DNA of 64,000 nucleotides from Gemmatimonadota bacterium (lineage in GTDB: Bacteria > Gemmatimonadota > Gemmatimonadetes > Gemmatimonadales > Gemmatimonadaceae), in assembly GCA_016704465.1 (NCBI GenBank), contig JADJAD010000001.1, positions 248,001 to 312,000 on the forward strand, written 5' to 3'. How positions within the stretch are numbered: the first letter of the stretch is position 1; the number at the start of each line of letters is the position of its first letter. Made by a program: the position numbers and the translations under genes. Below are positions 16,680-26,480 of the stretch, piece after piece. The notes beneath the pieces are model-generated. The model ran no database searches. It was not told the DNA's origin and saw only the letters and a list, made by a program, of their open reading frames with translations.

Positions 16680-18275
16680 ATGCCGTTCACCGACCGTAGC
16701 GATGGCACGATCTTTTACGTGAAGAAGGACACCACGCGCCTCTTTCGCTTCAGCACCGCCCGTGCGTCGACGCCGAAGGACCCGGCGGTCGCCGAGCTGT
16801 TGTGGGGCGACCGCGTGCGCCTGGAGCTGAACCGGGACGGGTCGATCCGGGAAGAGAACGGGCGGGCGCGGGCGCGCGCGCGCGGACGCTTCGGCTGGAT
16901 CGATCGCGCCCACCTGGGCACCCGCCCCCTGCTCGAGCTCTACTTCATCGACGTTGGGCAGGGCGACGGCGTACTCATTCGCACACCCAACGGCCGCCAT
17001 ATCCTCATCGACGGCGGCTACCCGCGCCAGAGCCAGCCGACCGGCAAGAATGCCGCCGACTTCGTCGACTGGAAGTTCGTGAAGGACTACGAGTCGCCAG
17101 ACAAGGCGATCGAGCTCGACGCGATGATCTGCACGCATAACGATCACGACCACTATGGCGGCCTGGGCGACCTGCTCGATCCCGACCAGCGGCAGGGTGG
17201 CGCGCAGGTTGAACTCGATGCGGCCCAGGTCTTCGTCGACCGGTTCTATCACGCCGGACTTTCGTGGTGGAAGACAGCCACCGACTCCCGCACGCTCGGC
17301 TCGACGGCATCGACGACCATGGGCCGGATGCAGACGCTGCTACTCGGTGACCGGGACAGCCTCGTCGCCGGCCTCGCCTCCGGTGCGTTGCCCAGGTTGC
17401 AGGGCTACTGGGGTGACTTTCTGGAGAAAGTTCGGGATGCCAAGACCCGCGCCGGCGAGCCCACCCAGGTGCAACGCCTGAGTCACCTGACGGGCTTCCT
17501 CCCCGGCTTTGACGGCACGACGCCGACCGCCACCGGTCAGACGCCGGAGCCGAGCATCCACGTCCTGGCGCCGGTGGAATTCGTGGTGGACGACGCACCA
17601 GCGCTACGCAGCTTCACCGGGGGCTCCGACATCAGCACCAACGGGAACTCTGTCCTCCTGCGGCTCGACTGCGGCGCCGTGCGCGTCCTGCTGACCGGCG
17701 ACCTGAACACCAAGTCGCAGGGTGCGCTGCTTCAGGACTACAAGGGAATGGAGTCGGTCTTCGAGTGCGATGTCGCCAAGGCCTGTCACCATGGGAGTGG
17801 CGACGTCGCCTATTCGTTCCTCGAGGCCATGGCGCCGTGCGTGACGGTCATCTCGTCGGGCGATAGCGAGGGGCACGACCATCCGCGTCCCGAGATCATC
17901 GCCGCGAGCGCGATGACGGGACATCGCGAGGTCGTCAAGGACCAGGTCGTGACCCCGCTCGTGTACCTGACGGAGCTGGCCCGCAGCGCGGAGCTCGGGA
18001 AGTTCTCGAAGATGCACACCGTCGACGATGCCGACGTGGAGATCGCCGAGCTCGACCTCGCGACGCTGCGCGCCACCGCGCGCGTCACGATGGCTGGCGA
18101 CCTGAATCCCACCACCACGAAGCGTCGGCTGCGCGGCGGCTACATGGTGACCGGTCTCGTCTACGGATTGATCAACGTGCGCACCGATGGCAAGCGCATC
18201 CTGTGTGCAGCGCTCAACGAGAAGGATCGGACGTGGAACATCGCAGTGGTGAAGCCGAAACCGCGGGGCGCGTAG
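16680..18275 (+). CDS. ComEC-like metallo-beta-lactamase-fold protein
   Basis: This 531-residue protein has no signal peptide or membrane segment. An N-terminal beta-rich region (residues 1-85, perhaps SH3-like) leads into a metallo-beta-lactamase fold of the ComEC/Rec2 type: FIDVGQGDG near 90, the metal motif THNDHDHYGG with His153, Asp155, His156, Asp157 and His158, LLTGDLN, and KACHHGSGD near 360. Unlike ComEC it has no competence membrane channel, so it is a soluble hydrolase. Phosphodiesterase or nuclease activity is known in relatives, but no substrate can be read here. It follows the amidohydrolase by 24 bp and is closed by a strong terminator. Freestanding proteins of this kind sometimes belong to defence or signalling loci, but no partner gene is seen. 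Confidence 0.82.
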   Translation: MPFTDRSDGTIFYVKKDTTRLFRFSTARASTPKDPAVAELLWGDRVRLELNRDGSIREENGRARARARGRFGWIDRAHLGTRPLLELYFIDVGQGDGVLIRTPNGRHILIDGGYPRQSQPTGKNAADFVDWKFVKDYESPDKAIELDAMICTHNDHDHYGGLGDLLDPDQRQGGAQVELDAAQVFVDRFYHAGLSWWKTATDSRTLGSTASTTMGRMQTLLLGDRDSLVAGLASGALPRLQGYWGDFLEKVRDAKTRAGEPTQVQRLSHLTGFLPGFDGTTPTATGQTPEPSIHVLAPVEFVVDDAPALRSFTGGSDISTNGNSVLLRLDCGAVRVLLTGDLNTKSQGALLQDYKGMESVFECDVAKACHHGSGDVAYSFLEAMAPCVTVISSGDSEGHDHPRPEIIAASAMTGHREVVKDQVVTPLVYLTELARSAELGKFSKMHTVDDADVEIAELDLATLRATARVTMAGDLNPTTTKRRLRGGYMVTGLVYGLINVRTDGKRILCAALNEKDRTWNIAVVKPKPRGA

Positions 18276-18311
18276 TACCCACCGGCCGGGCGGGCATTCG
18301 CCAACAAACGA

Positions 18312-18356
18312 CCGAGGGCGGAACGCGTCGACTGTGCGTTCCGCCCTCGGCGTTTT
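18312..18356. terminator. Strong rho-independent terminator between convergent genes
   Basis: A perfect 15-bp stem (CCGAGGGCGGAACGC / GCGTTCCGCCCTCGG) with a 9-nt loop is followed by CGTTTTCGG. On the other strand CGAC follows the stem, so it serves the plus-strand metallo-beta-lactamase gene best. It is the clearest terminator in the window. Confidence 0.88.
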
Positions 18357-18410
18357 CGGGTGTCCAACGCGACCACCCGATCAGTGGGCCACTTGCCGCG
18401 AGGCAGTACC

Positions 18411-19067
18411 CTAGAGGATGCGGATGCTCTTGATCCGAACGACCGTCTTGAGCCGCTGTGGCGGTGCAGAATCGGCCGGCATCTGCTGGATCTTGCGCAC
18501 GACGTCCATTCCCTCGACGACCGTCCCGAAGGCCGCGAAACCCTGACCATCGGGATTGCGCATGCCTCCGAAGTCGAGGTCCGGCTGGGGACCGATGCAG
18601 AAGAAGAATTCACTCGCTGCGGTGCCCGGCGCGCCGCGCGCCATGCTGATGGTACCGTCAAGGTGCTTGAGGCCGGTCTTGTCGTTGGTCTCGTGCGCGA
18701 TGGGCGGGAGCATCTTGGTCGAGTCGCCATCCACTCCGCCCTGGATCACCTCGATCTTGATCGGGCTGGTGGGTTGGTTCTGCATCGTCACGACGCGATA
18801 GAAGGCGCCACCATCGTAGCGGGCATCCGTCACGTACTGCATGAAGTTGGCAGCCGTGACCGGGGCGGCGGTCTCGTTGATCTCGACCGTGATGGGACCG
18901 GCGTCGGTGTCGATGAGCACGCGGCGCATCGCACTGGTCGTCGCCGTCATTTCTGCTGCGGCCGAGGCGGTATCGGCTGTCTCGCCACCGCCCGAGGCGC
19001 ACGCCCCGGCGGTGACCAGCAGCGCACACGCAACGGCTGTGCGGCGCCAGAGAGCATTTGTCGTCAT
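18411..19067 (-). CDS. Cyclophilin-type peptidyl-prolyl cis-trans isomerase, lipoprotein
   Basis: The product has 218 residues from the ATG before a lipoprotein signal (hydrophobic core, then LLVTAGAC). A linker of about 30 residues leads to a cyclophilin domain (about 47-218): FYRVV with the catalytic Arg, VIQGGV, GTISMARG, AASEFFFCIG and FAAFGTVVEGMDVV. The enzyme would isomerise X-Pro bonds in the periplasm, tethered to a membrane. It is the last gene behind susC and susD, 11 bp after susD, which suggests a common transcript. A folding helper next to outer-membrane proteins is plausible but is inference. The convergent neighbour is separated by the strong terminator at 18312. Confidence 0.9.
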   Translation of the reverse strand: MTTNALWRRTAVACALLVTAGACASGGGETADTASAAAEMTATTSAMRRVLIDTDAGPITVEINETAAPVTAANFMQYVTDARYDGGAFYRVVTMQNQPTSPIKIEVIQGGVDGDSTKMLPPIAHETNDKTGLKHLDGTISMARGAPGTAASEFFFCIGPQPDLDFGGMRNPDGQGFAAFGTVVEGMDVVRKIQQMPADSAPPQRLKTVVRIKSIRIL

Positions 19068-19078
19068 GTTGAGTGTCC

Positions 19079-20521
19079 TCACTTGTCGAACCACAGGGCA
19101 CGGTCGAGCGTGATGCCGCTCGGCGTGTTCGGATTGGAATTGATCTCTTCGCTACGATATACCAGGCGCCGCACGAGGGCGCTGGCCAGCGCACCCTGTG
19201 GCACGGTCATGGCTGGGAACTCCTGTCCCGCGGGGCCGCTCCGGCGCCACTGCACCCACGCTTCGAGCGGACGCATGAACAGGTCGAGCCACTGCTGCCG
19301 GTTCAATTCGCGCCGGAAGTTGGTGGCGTTGAGGGTTGGCAGGGCCGCGATGTATGTCTCGGCTGCGGTCGATGCCACGCCGAACGCGCCCATCGACTCG
19401 CGCACGCCGGCGCGGAAGCGCAGGTCGGCGGCGGCGAGTCCGCCCTGCCAGAAGCCGCGCGCAGTTGCCTCGGCCTCGAGCAGGAGCTGTTCGGAGTACG
19501 AGAACGACACCTCGGGGAGGTTGGCCTTGAGCAGGTTGAGGTGCACCAGCGACGACTTGGGGGTGCGCGGGTCGACGCCGACGAGCGACAGGAACTCGTT
19601 AGGTGCTGCGGACGGTCCCGGCTGGAAGTAGATCGGGAGCCGCGGATCGTTGAACGGCACCATCTCGTCGAACATGACCTTGGAGGCGTACCAGTCCTGC
19701 TGCACGCCGCCGCGGAAGATCTGGGTGAACGAGAAGCGCGGGTTCTGGCGTCCCGGGGAGTCGAAGTACGCGAACTTCATGTCATCCGCGCGCGCACTGA
19801 TCATCGGCTGCGCGGCCATCGCGCCAATGGCGGTCGACTTGCTCGGGTCGGCATCGACCATCGTCATCAGGATCCGGAACTTGAGCGAGTTGGCGAACTT
19901 GCGCCACTTCGTCATGTCACCGCCGTAATACAGGTCGTTCGGCGCACCGATCCGGATCGAGTTGGCATCGATGAGGGCGATGGCATCGTCGAGCATCTTG
20001 ATGCTGCCGTTGAGTACCGCTTCCTGCGTCTCGAACTTGGGCAGGTCGACTTCGCCCGACGCGGCCTCGCTGAAGGGAATGTCGCCCCACAGGTACGTCG
20101 TCTGCGAGAAGACAAACGCCTGATAGATCATCAACTGGGCGATCGTGTTGTTCGGCTTGGGCGTGCGCGCGTTCGCCTCGACGGTGGCCAGCTTCAGGTT
20201 CTTGAGGACATCGACATAGATGCTCCCCCACGCGCTGCGCACGCGCGTCTGGTCATACTGTGCCTGCGCCAGCCCCCAGGCGGCGCCCGACGCCCACATC
20301 TGGTTCATCAGGGCGACGGGCCAGGTGAGTTCGGCGACGCGCAGCAGCGAGAACTTGACCTCGGCGCCGGAAAACAGCAGCGCCGGCTCGGCGGTGGTCG
20401 ACCGGTTCGGATCGACGTTCAGCGCGCCGTCCTCGAAGCAGCCGGCAGTTGTGAGCGTGAGCAGCGCGGCCGCTCCCAGCTGCCTGGCACGCAGCGTCAC
20501 CCGACGATGGCGATTCATCAT
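19079..20521 (-). CDS. SusD/RagB-like nutrient-binding outer-membrane lipoprotein
   Basis: The protein has 480 residues. Two ATG codons in a row (20521 and 20518) precede a lipoprotein signal ending at LTTAGC. The body matches the SusD-like group found beside SusC receptors: LNVDPN near the mature N terminus, alpha-helical TPR-like repeats, WGDIPFSEA, YYGGDMTKWRKFANSLKFRI and FRRELNRQQWLDLFM. SusD proteins sit on the cell surface as a lid over the TonB-dependent SusC channel and bind oligosaccharides, peptides or other ligands. The gene lies 26 bp behind susC and 11 bp before the cyclophilin. No carbohydrate-active enzyme is nearby, so the ligand cannot be inferred; the many peptidases in the window suggest peptides. 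Confidence 0.9.
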   Translation of the reverse strand: MMNRHRRVTLRARQLGAAALLTLTTAGCFEDGALNVDPNRSTTAEPALLFSGAEVKFSLLRVAELTWPVALMNQMWASGAAWGLAQAQYDQTRVRSAWGSIYVDVLKNLKLATVEANARTPKPNNTIAQLMIYQAFVFSQTTYLWGDIPFSEAASGEVDLPKFETQEAVLNGSIKMLDDAIALIDANSIRIGAPNDLYYGGDMTKWRKFANSLKFRILMTMVDADPSKSTAIGAMAAQPMISARADDMKFAYFDSPGRQNPRFSFTQIFRGGVQQDWYASKVMFDEMVPFNDPRLPIYFQPGPSAAPNEFLSLVGVDPRTPKSSLVHLNLLKANLPEVSFSYSEQLLLEAEATARGFWQGGLAAADLRFRAGVRESMGAFGVASTAAETYIAALPTLNATNFRRELNRQQWLDLFMRPLEAWVQWRRSGPAGQEFPAMTVPQGALASALVRRLVYRSEEINSNPNTPSGITLDRALWFDK

Positions 20522-20547
20522 GGTATGGATTGTCACGTGTGGGGTGA

Positions 20548-23500
20548 TCAGAAGTTGAGACGGAGGTTGAAACCGACGGAGCGCGTGGAGGGCAGGTTGC
20601 TGCGTTCAATGCCCTCGCCGATCAGGCCGGCGCCGTGCACGTTGGCCTCGGGGTCGATGTGCGGGACGTTGCTCGAGATCAGCCAGAGGTTGCGTCCCTC
20701 GATCGAAAATGTCGCTTCCCTGCTGCGCATCAAGGCGGCCCAGGAATTCGGCAGCTTGTAGCCGAACTGGATCTCGCGCAGCTTGGCGAACGACGCGTCG
20801 AAGATGTTGTTCTCCGGGCTGACGGAGTTGTCGAGGTTGCCCCAGTACTGCTGCACGCTGGCGACCGGGACGTCGTTCGCCCGGAAGGTGCCATCGGCGT
20901 TGCGCAGCACGCCGTCCTGAACGAACGGCGTCCGGTCGGCCGTTTCCTTGGCGGTGCCTGACGAGCGCAAGGACGACACCGTGCTGGACATGATCACGCC
21001 ACCCTTGCGCATATCGACCAGGAACGAGAGCGAGGGGTTCTTGAAGCTGAACGAGTTGCTCACCCCGCCGATCCAGTCGGGGTAGATGTTGCCGAAAAGA
21101 CGGCGGTCGCCGACGATGCGCAGGCCGTTCTGCGGATTGATGATGTACTTGCCGCTGGTCGAGTCGCGCAGGTAGCCGACGCCCTGGATCTGGAAGGTGG
21201 TGCCTGGACGGGCGGCGATCAGCGTGCCGAAGCCATCACCCGACGTGACGACGAACTCCTTGAGCCCTGGTGCCAGCTTCGTGACCTCGTTGCGATTCCG
21301 GCTCCAATTGGCCGTGATGTCCCAGCCGATGCCGTTGCGGGCAGCGCGCAGGATCGAGTAGTTGACCAGCGCCTCGATGCCGTTGTTCTGGATCTCGCCC
21401 ACGTTGAGGCGCCGGGCACTGAAGCCGGTGCTGTGCGGGACCGAGATCGACACGATCTGGTCGTAGTTCCGGACCGTGTAGTAGGTGAGGTCGAGCCCGA
21501 TGCGGTCGTTCAGCAGCCGGAACTCGCCGCCGACTTCCCACGAGTTCTGTCGCTGGGGACGCAGGTTGGACGGCGGGATGACGTTCGTGGCGGCGAAGGC
21601 CGACGCCCCATTGAACGGGAAGTTCTGGTTGAACGTGTAGATGTCCGCCTGCAGCGAGAGCGGCGAATAGGAGAACGCCAGCTGGTACGGTTCCTCGTCC
21701 GACCCGACGTTGGCCCAGTTGGCGCGCAGCTTGGCGTAGCTCACGGTGCCATTCGAGAAGATCGACGCGTCCTTCATGGCGTCGGAGAGCACGAAGCCGG
21801 TGGAGATAGAGGGGTAGAAGTACCGGTTGTTGTCGACCGGCAGCGTCGACGACCAGTCGTTGCGCCCCCGTGACGTTCACAAACAGGTAATCGCGCCACC
21901 CCAACCCAACCTCGCCGTACGCGCCATACAGCTGCCGTTCGGACGTGAAGTTCGTCGCCGCGTTCACGTTCGCGTTGGCCTGCGTATACAGCTTGTCGAT
22001 GTTCAGCCCCTGGCTGAAGACGCGCTGCCGGTCGAAGGTGCGCTTGTTGAAGTTGTGCCCGACCAGCCCCTTGAACGACAGGTTCGGCGAGAGCTGGCGC
22101 GTGACCGACACGATGAGGTCCGTATTGAGTTCGCGCTCGTTGAAGTCCTGCGTGTCGAACTCGCCGTCCAGGCGCCCGCGCGTTCCCTTGGCGGTGATGA
22201 ATCGGCGGTTCTCAACGGCGATGTCGGTTCCGGCCCGGAAGGCGACGTTCAGCCAGCTGTTGGCATCGTACGAGAGGTAGGTGTTCCCGTAGAGCCGGTC
22301 GATCGTGTTGTCGAGACCGTTGTTGTCGGTCACGAAGTACGGGTTGTTGCTGGTGCCCGTGCCGTCGATCGAACCCGCTCGGCCGTCGGGACGCACGCGG
22401 TCGGCGCGCAGGAATGCCGTGGACAGGGTGCGCGGCGTGAAGGTCCAGAGCGACATCGGGATGCTCTGCCCGTTCTGCCCCTGCGAGGCGCGTCCGGCCG
22501 ACGTGGAGCGCACGTAGTTGGCTGCCAGGCGCGCGTTGAACTTCTCGGTGAAGCGCTGCCCCGAGTTCACCGACAGCGCGTAGCGCTGCAGCTCCGAGTT
22601 GGGGACGATGCCGGTCTGGCCGAGCCAGGTGCCGCCGAGCCGATAGTCGCTCGTTTCCGTGCCACCCGCGAACGACATCGAGTGTACGTTGGTGTAGCCG
22701 GTATTGAAGAAGTCCGTGAAGTTGTCAGGATACGCGCGCAGCACCTCTGGCTCACCGAGGATGTTCGGCTCCGTCTGACCGGTGATCTTCGGCCCCCAGC
22801 CATTGGCGTTGGCGGTGTTGTACACCCCGAGCAATCCCTGGGCGTACTCGTTCTGGAACTCAGGGGCCCGGAAGATCTGCTCGGCGCGCGTGGTCCCGTT
22901 GTAGGTGAACCGCCGATCGCCGGCACGTCCGCGCTTGGTGGTCACGACGATCACGCCATTGCGCGCGCGCGAGCCGTAGAGCGCCGACGCTGCCGCCCCC
23001 TTCAGCACCGACATTGACTCGATGTCGTCCGGATTGATGTCCTGGGCGCGGTTGCCGACGTCGACGCCCCCGGTGACGATCTCCGTCTCGGTGCCGGCGA
23101 AGGAAGAGTTGGAGATCGGGACACCATCGACCACGAAGAGCGGCTCAGATGCCGAGGCGATCGAGTTGACGCCGCGGATCACCACCTTGCTCCCGCCGCC
23201 CACCGTCCCGGACTGCTGCGTGACGCGCAACCCGGCCACCTTGCCTGCGACGCTGTTGAGCACGTTGGAGCTGCGCGCCACCACCAGCTGCGCTGGTTCG
23301 ATCTGCGCCACGGAGTACCCCAGCTCCTTCGTCTCGCGCACAATGGCGTTCGCGGTGACGACCAGGCTGGACAGCGTGGTGGTCGCGGTCTCGAGGGCGA
23401 CGTCGACGGTCGTGCGCCCCTGGATCGTCGCGTCCGTCGGCTTATAGCCGATGAGACGGAACGTCAGGATGTCGGCGCGGCCCGTGGCCGGCAGGGCGAG

Positions 23501-23713
23501 GCGATAGGCGCCCGCCGCATCGGTCAGCGTACCCAGATTCGTGCCGCGCAGCAGCACGGTCACTCCCTGCAGGGGGAGCCCTCCGTCGACCGCCGTGACT
23601 TTCCCCGTGACCACCGCCGACTGCGCGTCGAGCGACGCCAGCGGGAGCAGACTCCACAGCGAAAGGACAACGAGCAACCGGGCTATCGAACTCGAACGAT
23701 ACAACGCGGGCAT
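20548..23713 (-). pseudogene. SusC/RagA-type TonB-dependent receptor, frameshifted
   Basis: Two frames make one receptor of about 1054 residues. The N-terminal frame starts at 23713 with a signal peptide (cleavage near SLDAQ), then a carboxypeptidase-regulatory-like domain (about 33-110) and the plug (about 130-260, with VVIRGVNSI and INPDDIESMSVLKG). The C-terminal frame covers the rest of the beta barrel to 20548 and ends in NLRLNF with the expected terminal Phe. The break is at 21865-21869. There the coding strand has five G (ACGGGGGCGC); four would give LFVNVTGRNDWSSTLP and continue without loss. It may be an assembly error in a homopolymer, a phase-variable run or a real inactivation. 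susD and cyclophilin follow. A palindromic element lies about 130 bp before the start. Confidence 0.88.
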
Positions 23714-23846
23714 AGGCGAACCGAGCTGGGGGAAATCGTCGGGAATGCCGACCGCGCAATGACAACTGGTCGACGTCCATGTGAGCGCGCAAATATGCTC
23801 GGCGCGACAGTTCCGGCGACCTACCCATATGAGTGGGTCGCCGCCA

Positions 23847-23889
23847 GACTTGCATCCAATAGCATGTCAACAAAGGTTTGTTGCAAGTC
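23847..23889 (-). promoter_or_regulatory. Nested palindromes upstream of susC, possible operator
   Basis: The 355-bp gap between susC and the CoA lyase gene is less GC-rich than its surroundings. It holds an outer inverted repeat GACTTGCA / TGCAAGTC (arms 23847-23854 and 23882-23889) and, inside it, CAACAAA-GG-TTTGTTG (23868-23883), a perfect 7-bp palindrome. On the susC strand TTGACA occurs within this block, but no clear -10 box follows. It could bind a regulator of the susCD operon. Confidence 0.4.
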
Positions 23890-24068
23890 CAACCATTATG
23901 GGAGTGGCTACGCCTCGCGCGGCGCGTGCAGGCGGCGCGACAACTCGGCGAACTCCACCGTCAGGTGCACGGGCCGGAGTTGACGGGCTTCGTACCGGTC
24001 GCGATGCGTGCCACCTGGCGCCGCGCATCCCGGACACGGCCGCCTGGCCGACGGGGAGCGCGACCGCA

Positions 24069-25112
24069 TCATAGGCCGTAGGCCGCGGCATACTCGGGAT
24101 CGCGCGAGGCGATCAGGCGAGCAAGATCGACCAGGACCTTCGCCTGCTTCCACGTCGCATCATCCTGCATGCGTCCGTCGATCGTGACCACGCCGGCGCC
24201 ACTGGGCATGGCCTCGAGAATGCGCCGCGCGAACTTCACGTCGCCCGCGTCGGGACTGAAGGCGCGGCGGGCGATCGGAATCTGGTTCGGGGCCAGCGAC
24301 CAGGCGCCCGTGCAGCCCATGAGGAAGGCATTTCGGAATTGCGCCTCGCATCCCGCTTCATCGTGCAGGTCGCCAAACGGTCCGTAGAAGGCGCGGATCC
24401 CGCTCGACGCGCACGCATCGACCATGCGAGCGATGGTGTAGTGCCAGAGGTCCTGCTGCGCGAAGGCGCGCGCCCCTCCGTCGGCCGGCACATCACCCAA
24501 CACGCCATACAACGGGTGTCCACCTCCGATACGTGTCGTCTTCATCCCGCGCGATGCGGCGAGGTCGGCCGGTCCGAGGCTCATGCCGTGCATGCGCGGA
24601 CTCGCCGAGGCGATCTGCTCGACGTTCCGGACTCCCTCGGCGGTCTCCAGCAGGGCGTGCAGGAGGATCGGCGAGGTCACCCCGTGGCGGGCCTCGAGCA
24701 ACGCGAGGTACTGGTCCACGAAATGGATGTCCCACTCCCCTGCCACCTTCGGGATCATGATCACGTTGAGCCGGTTGCCCACGGCAGCGACGATCTCGGC
24801 GACGTCGTCGAGGAACCACGGGCTGTCGAGCCCATTCACGCGCACCCAGAGGGCGGCCGCACCCAGGTTCGTGGTGCGTGCCGCGTCGATGAAACCGGCC
24901 CGCGCCTCGCCCTTCACGTCCAGCGGGATTCCGTCCTCCAGGTTGCCGCACAGCACGTCGGCCTGTCGCGCAATGACGCCCAGGCGTGTGCGGATCTTCT
25001 CGACGTGCGGCGGAAAGAAGTGCACGACGCGTTCGGGCCGGACTGGCAGCTCACGCACGGGCGCCGGCGCGCCGATCGCCAGCGGCGCATAGAAGCGGTT
25101 CGGCAGTTTCAC
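24069..25112 (-). CDS. HpcH/HpaI-CitE-type CoA lyase (citramalyl-CoA or malyl-CoA lyase-like)
   Basis: The 347-residue protein starts at GTG with GGAGGG eight bases before it. It shows the TIM-barrel signature of the CitE/malyl-CoA lyase group: GNLEDGIPLDVK, WVRVNGLDS with the conserved Arg, MIPKVAG, ALLETAEGV with the metal-binding Glu, and SLGPADLAAS with the metal-binding Asp. It is longer than classical CitE (about 290) and close to malyl-CoA and citramalyl-CoA lyases. These enzymes split malyl-, methylmalyl- or citramalyl-CoA into acetyl- or propionyl-CoA and glyoxylate or pyruvate. It is divergent, over 353 bp, from a gene of the mesaconyl-C4-CoA/itaconyl-CoA hydratase type. That pairing is expected in itaconate or methylaspartate-type pathways. 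The exact substrate is not settled by sequence. Confidence 0.8.
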   Translation of the reverse strand: MKLPNRFYAPLAIGAPAPVRELPVRPERVVHFFPPHVEKIRTRLGVIARQADVLCGNLEDGIPLDVKGEARAGFIDAARTTNLGAAALWVRVNGLDSPWFLDDVAEIVAAVGNRLNVIMIPKVAGEWDIHFVDQYLALLEARHGVTSPILLHALLETAEGVRNVEQIASASPRMHGMSLGPADLAASRGMKTTRIGGGHPLYGVLGDVPADGGARAFAQQDLWHYTIARMVDACASSGIRAFYGPFGDLHDEAGCEAQFRNAFLMGCTGAWSLAPNQIPIARRAFSPDAGDVKFARRILEAMPSGAGVVTIDGRMQDDATWKQAKVLVDLARLIASRDPEYAAAYGL

Positions 25113-25465
25113 TCGTACGACCCTCCAGTGCTGTGGTGTTAGGCAGGGGCGCCCCGGAGGGGAAGGACTGGTGAGCCGGTCTCGGCGCTCATCCGCGTCG
25201 TGCCGAGTCCATCGTGCCGCGACGCGCGCCGGGAAGTGTCCCCAGGCTCTGGCGTGCCCGCAAATCGGTGGCGTACCATACGAAACCTCGGTACCGGGTC
25301 GCCGTCGACCGGGGACACGACGACCACGACACGCGACGTCGGACCGGCCAGCGTGTACCTGCTATCCACGGCCCTAACACCACTGAGCAGCGAGCGCACC
25401 AACCCACTCCTCGGCGTGTGCCACTCGTCCTGTCTCGGACGAGGGCGCCGACGACACCCCCTCCC
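25113..25465. other. Intergenic region between the CoA lyase and hydratase genes
   Basis: These 353 bp should hold the divergent promoters of both genes. I see the GGAGGG ribosome site of the lyase and two GTTAGG-type words (near 25137 and 25373), but no convincing promoter, operator or small gene. Confidence 0.4.
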
Positions 25466-26341
25466 ATGCACGCACCCGACGCCGAATATACGCGCTGGAT
25501 CGGTCGCACCGAAACCATCGACGATACGCTGGCGCCGGCCCAGGCCGACGCCGCAGCTGCAACGCTGGATCGTGACGGGGCGCCGTTTCGCCCAGGCCAG
25601 CCGCTCCCGCCGCTGTGGCAGTGGTTCTATTTCCACGCGCCCGTGCCGCAGCACACGCTCGCCGCGGATGGACACGCGCCGCGCGGCGACTTCCTCCCCC
25701 CGGTGCCGCAGCCGCGGCGCATGTTTGCCGGCGCCAGGATCACCGTGCATCACCCCCTTCGGCTTGGCGAGGCCGCGCGACGTGAGGGAGAGATTCGCGA
25801 CGTCACGATGAAGACGGGTCGCAGCGGGTCCTTGGCGTTCGTGCGCGTGGGGTATCGCTACCTCCAGGGCGGCGCGCTGTGCATCGAGGAGGAGCAGGAC
25901 ATCGTCTACCGCGATCCATCGCCGGCCGGTGGCGCAACCGCTTCGGTGGCGCTCCCCGCTCCATCGTCCGGAGTGCACACCCGCCTCGTGCACCCGGACG
26001 CACGCCTCCTGTTTCGCTTTTCGGCACTGACGTTCAATGCGCATCGCATTCACTACGACCGGGACTATGCCCGGGGCGAGGAAGGGTACCCGGGGCTGGT
26101 CGTGCATGGACAGCTCATCGCCATGCTCCTGCTGGCGCTGGCCGAGGACGTTGCAGCACCAGGAGCGCGGGTCGTGCAATCCTTTGCCTTCCGCAGCGAG
26201 CGCCCGGTGTTCGACGGCGCGCCGCTGCGACTGGCCGCCGAGCAACTCGGCGCCACTGTGCGTCTCGACGCCCGCGGCCCCGACGGACTCGTGGCCCAGG
26301 GCGCAACCGCTACATTTCGCGTCGAGCCATCTCGCGAATAG
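25466..26341 (+). CDS. Acyl-CoA hydratase of the mesaconyl-C4-CoA / itaconyl-CoA hydratase type
   Basis: The 291-residue protein has two hot-dog halves, as in HTD2/MaoC-like dehydratases. The N-terminal half carries RMFAGARITVHHPL. The C-terminal half carries the hydratase motif FSALTFNAHRIHYDRDYA and then YPGLVVHGQL, typical of this group (Meh of the 3-hydroxypropionate bicycle, Ich of itaconate breakdown, eukaryotic HTD2). The reaction would be addition or removal of water on a C5 dicarboxylyl-CoA. Its divergent partner is a CitE-type lyase that could cleave the product citramalyl-CoA. No CoA transferase or ligase is nearby to complete the pathway. The ATG was chosen from family length; the frame is open upstream. 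A 13-bp duplication follows the stop. Confidence 0.82.
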   Translation: MHAPDAEYTRWIGRTETIDDTLAPAQADAAAATLDRDGAPFRPGQPLPPLWQWFYFHAPVPQHTLAADGHAPRGDFLPPVPQPRRMFAGARITVHHPLRLGEAARREGEIRDVTMKTGRSGSLAFVRVGYRYLQGGALCIEEEQDIVYRDPSPAGGATASVALPAPSSGVHTRLVHPDARLLFRFSALTFNAHRIHYDRDYARGEEGYPGLVVHGQLIAMLLLALAEDVAAPGARVVQSFAFRSERPVFDGAPLRLAAEQLGATVRLDARGPDGLVAQGATATFRVEPSRE

Positions 26342-26350
26342 TCGCCGGAG

Positions 26351-26376
26351 CGCCGGCGTCCTGCGCCGGCGTCCTG
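26351..26376. repeat. Two 13-bp copies of CGCCGGCGTCCTG after a stop codon
   Basis: Two perfect adjacent copies begin nine bases after the stop of the hydratase gene. It is a small member of the set of tandem repeats found behind genes in this window. Confidence 0.7.
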
Positions 26377-26480
26377 CGGCGGCAGAAAGCCGTCGACTAT
26401 GTGAGAGGTGGCCACCAGACCAGGGCGCGCGCCGCGGCAGATCGCCGGCAGGTGTGGAGCGCCCGGCGGCGGGGAGACCG

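Noticed and set aside
16680..18275. Competence protein ComEC
   Set aside because: Only the metallo-beta-lactamase part is similar; the membrane channel is absent.
21827..23017. 396-codon plus-strand frame
   Set aside because: Antisense to susC, low-complexity Arg/Val/Gly composition.
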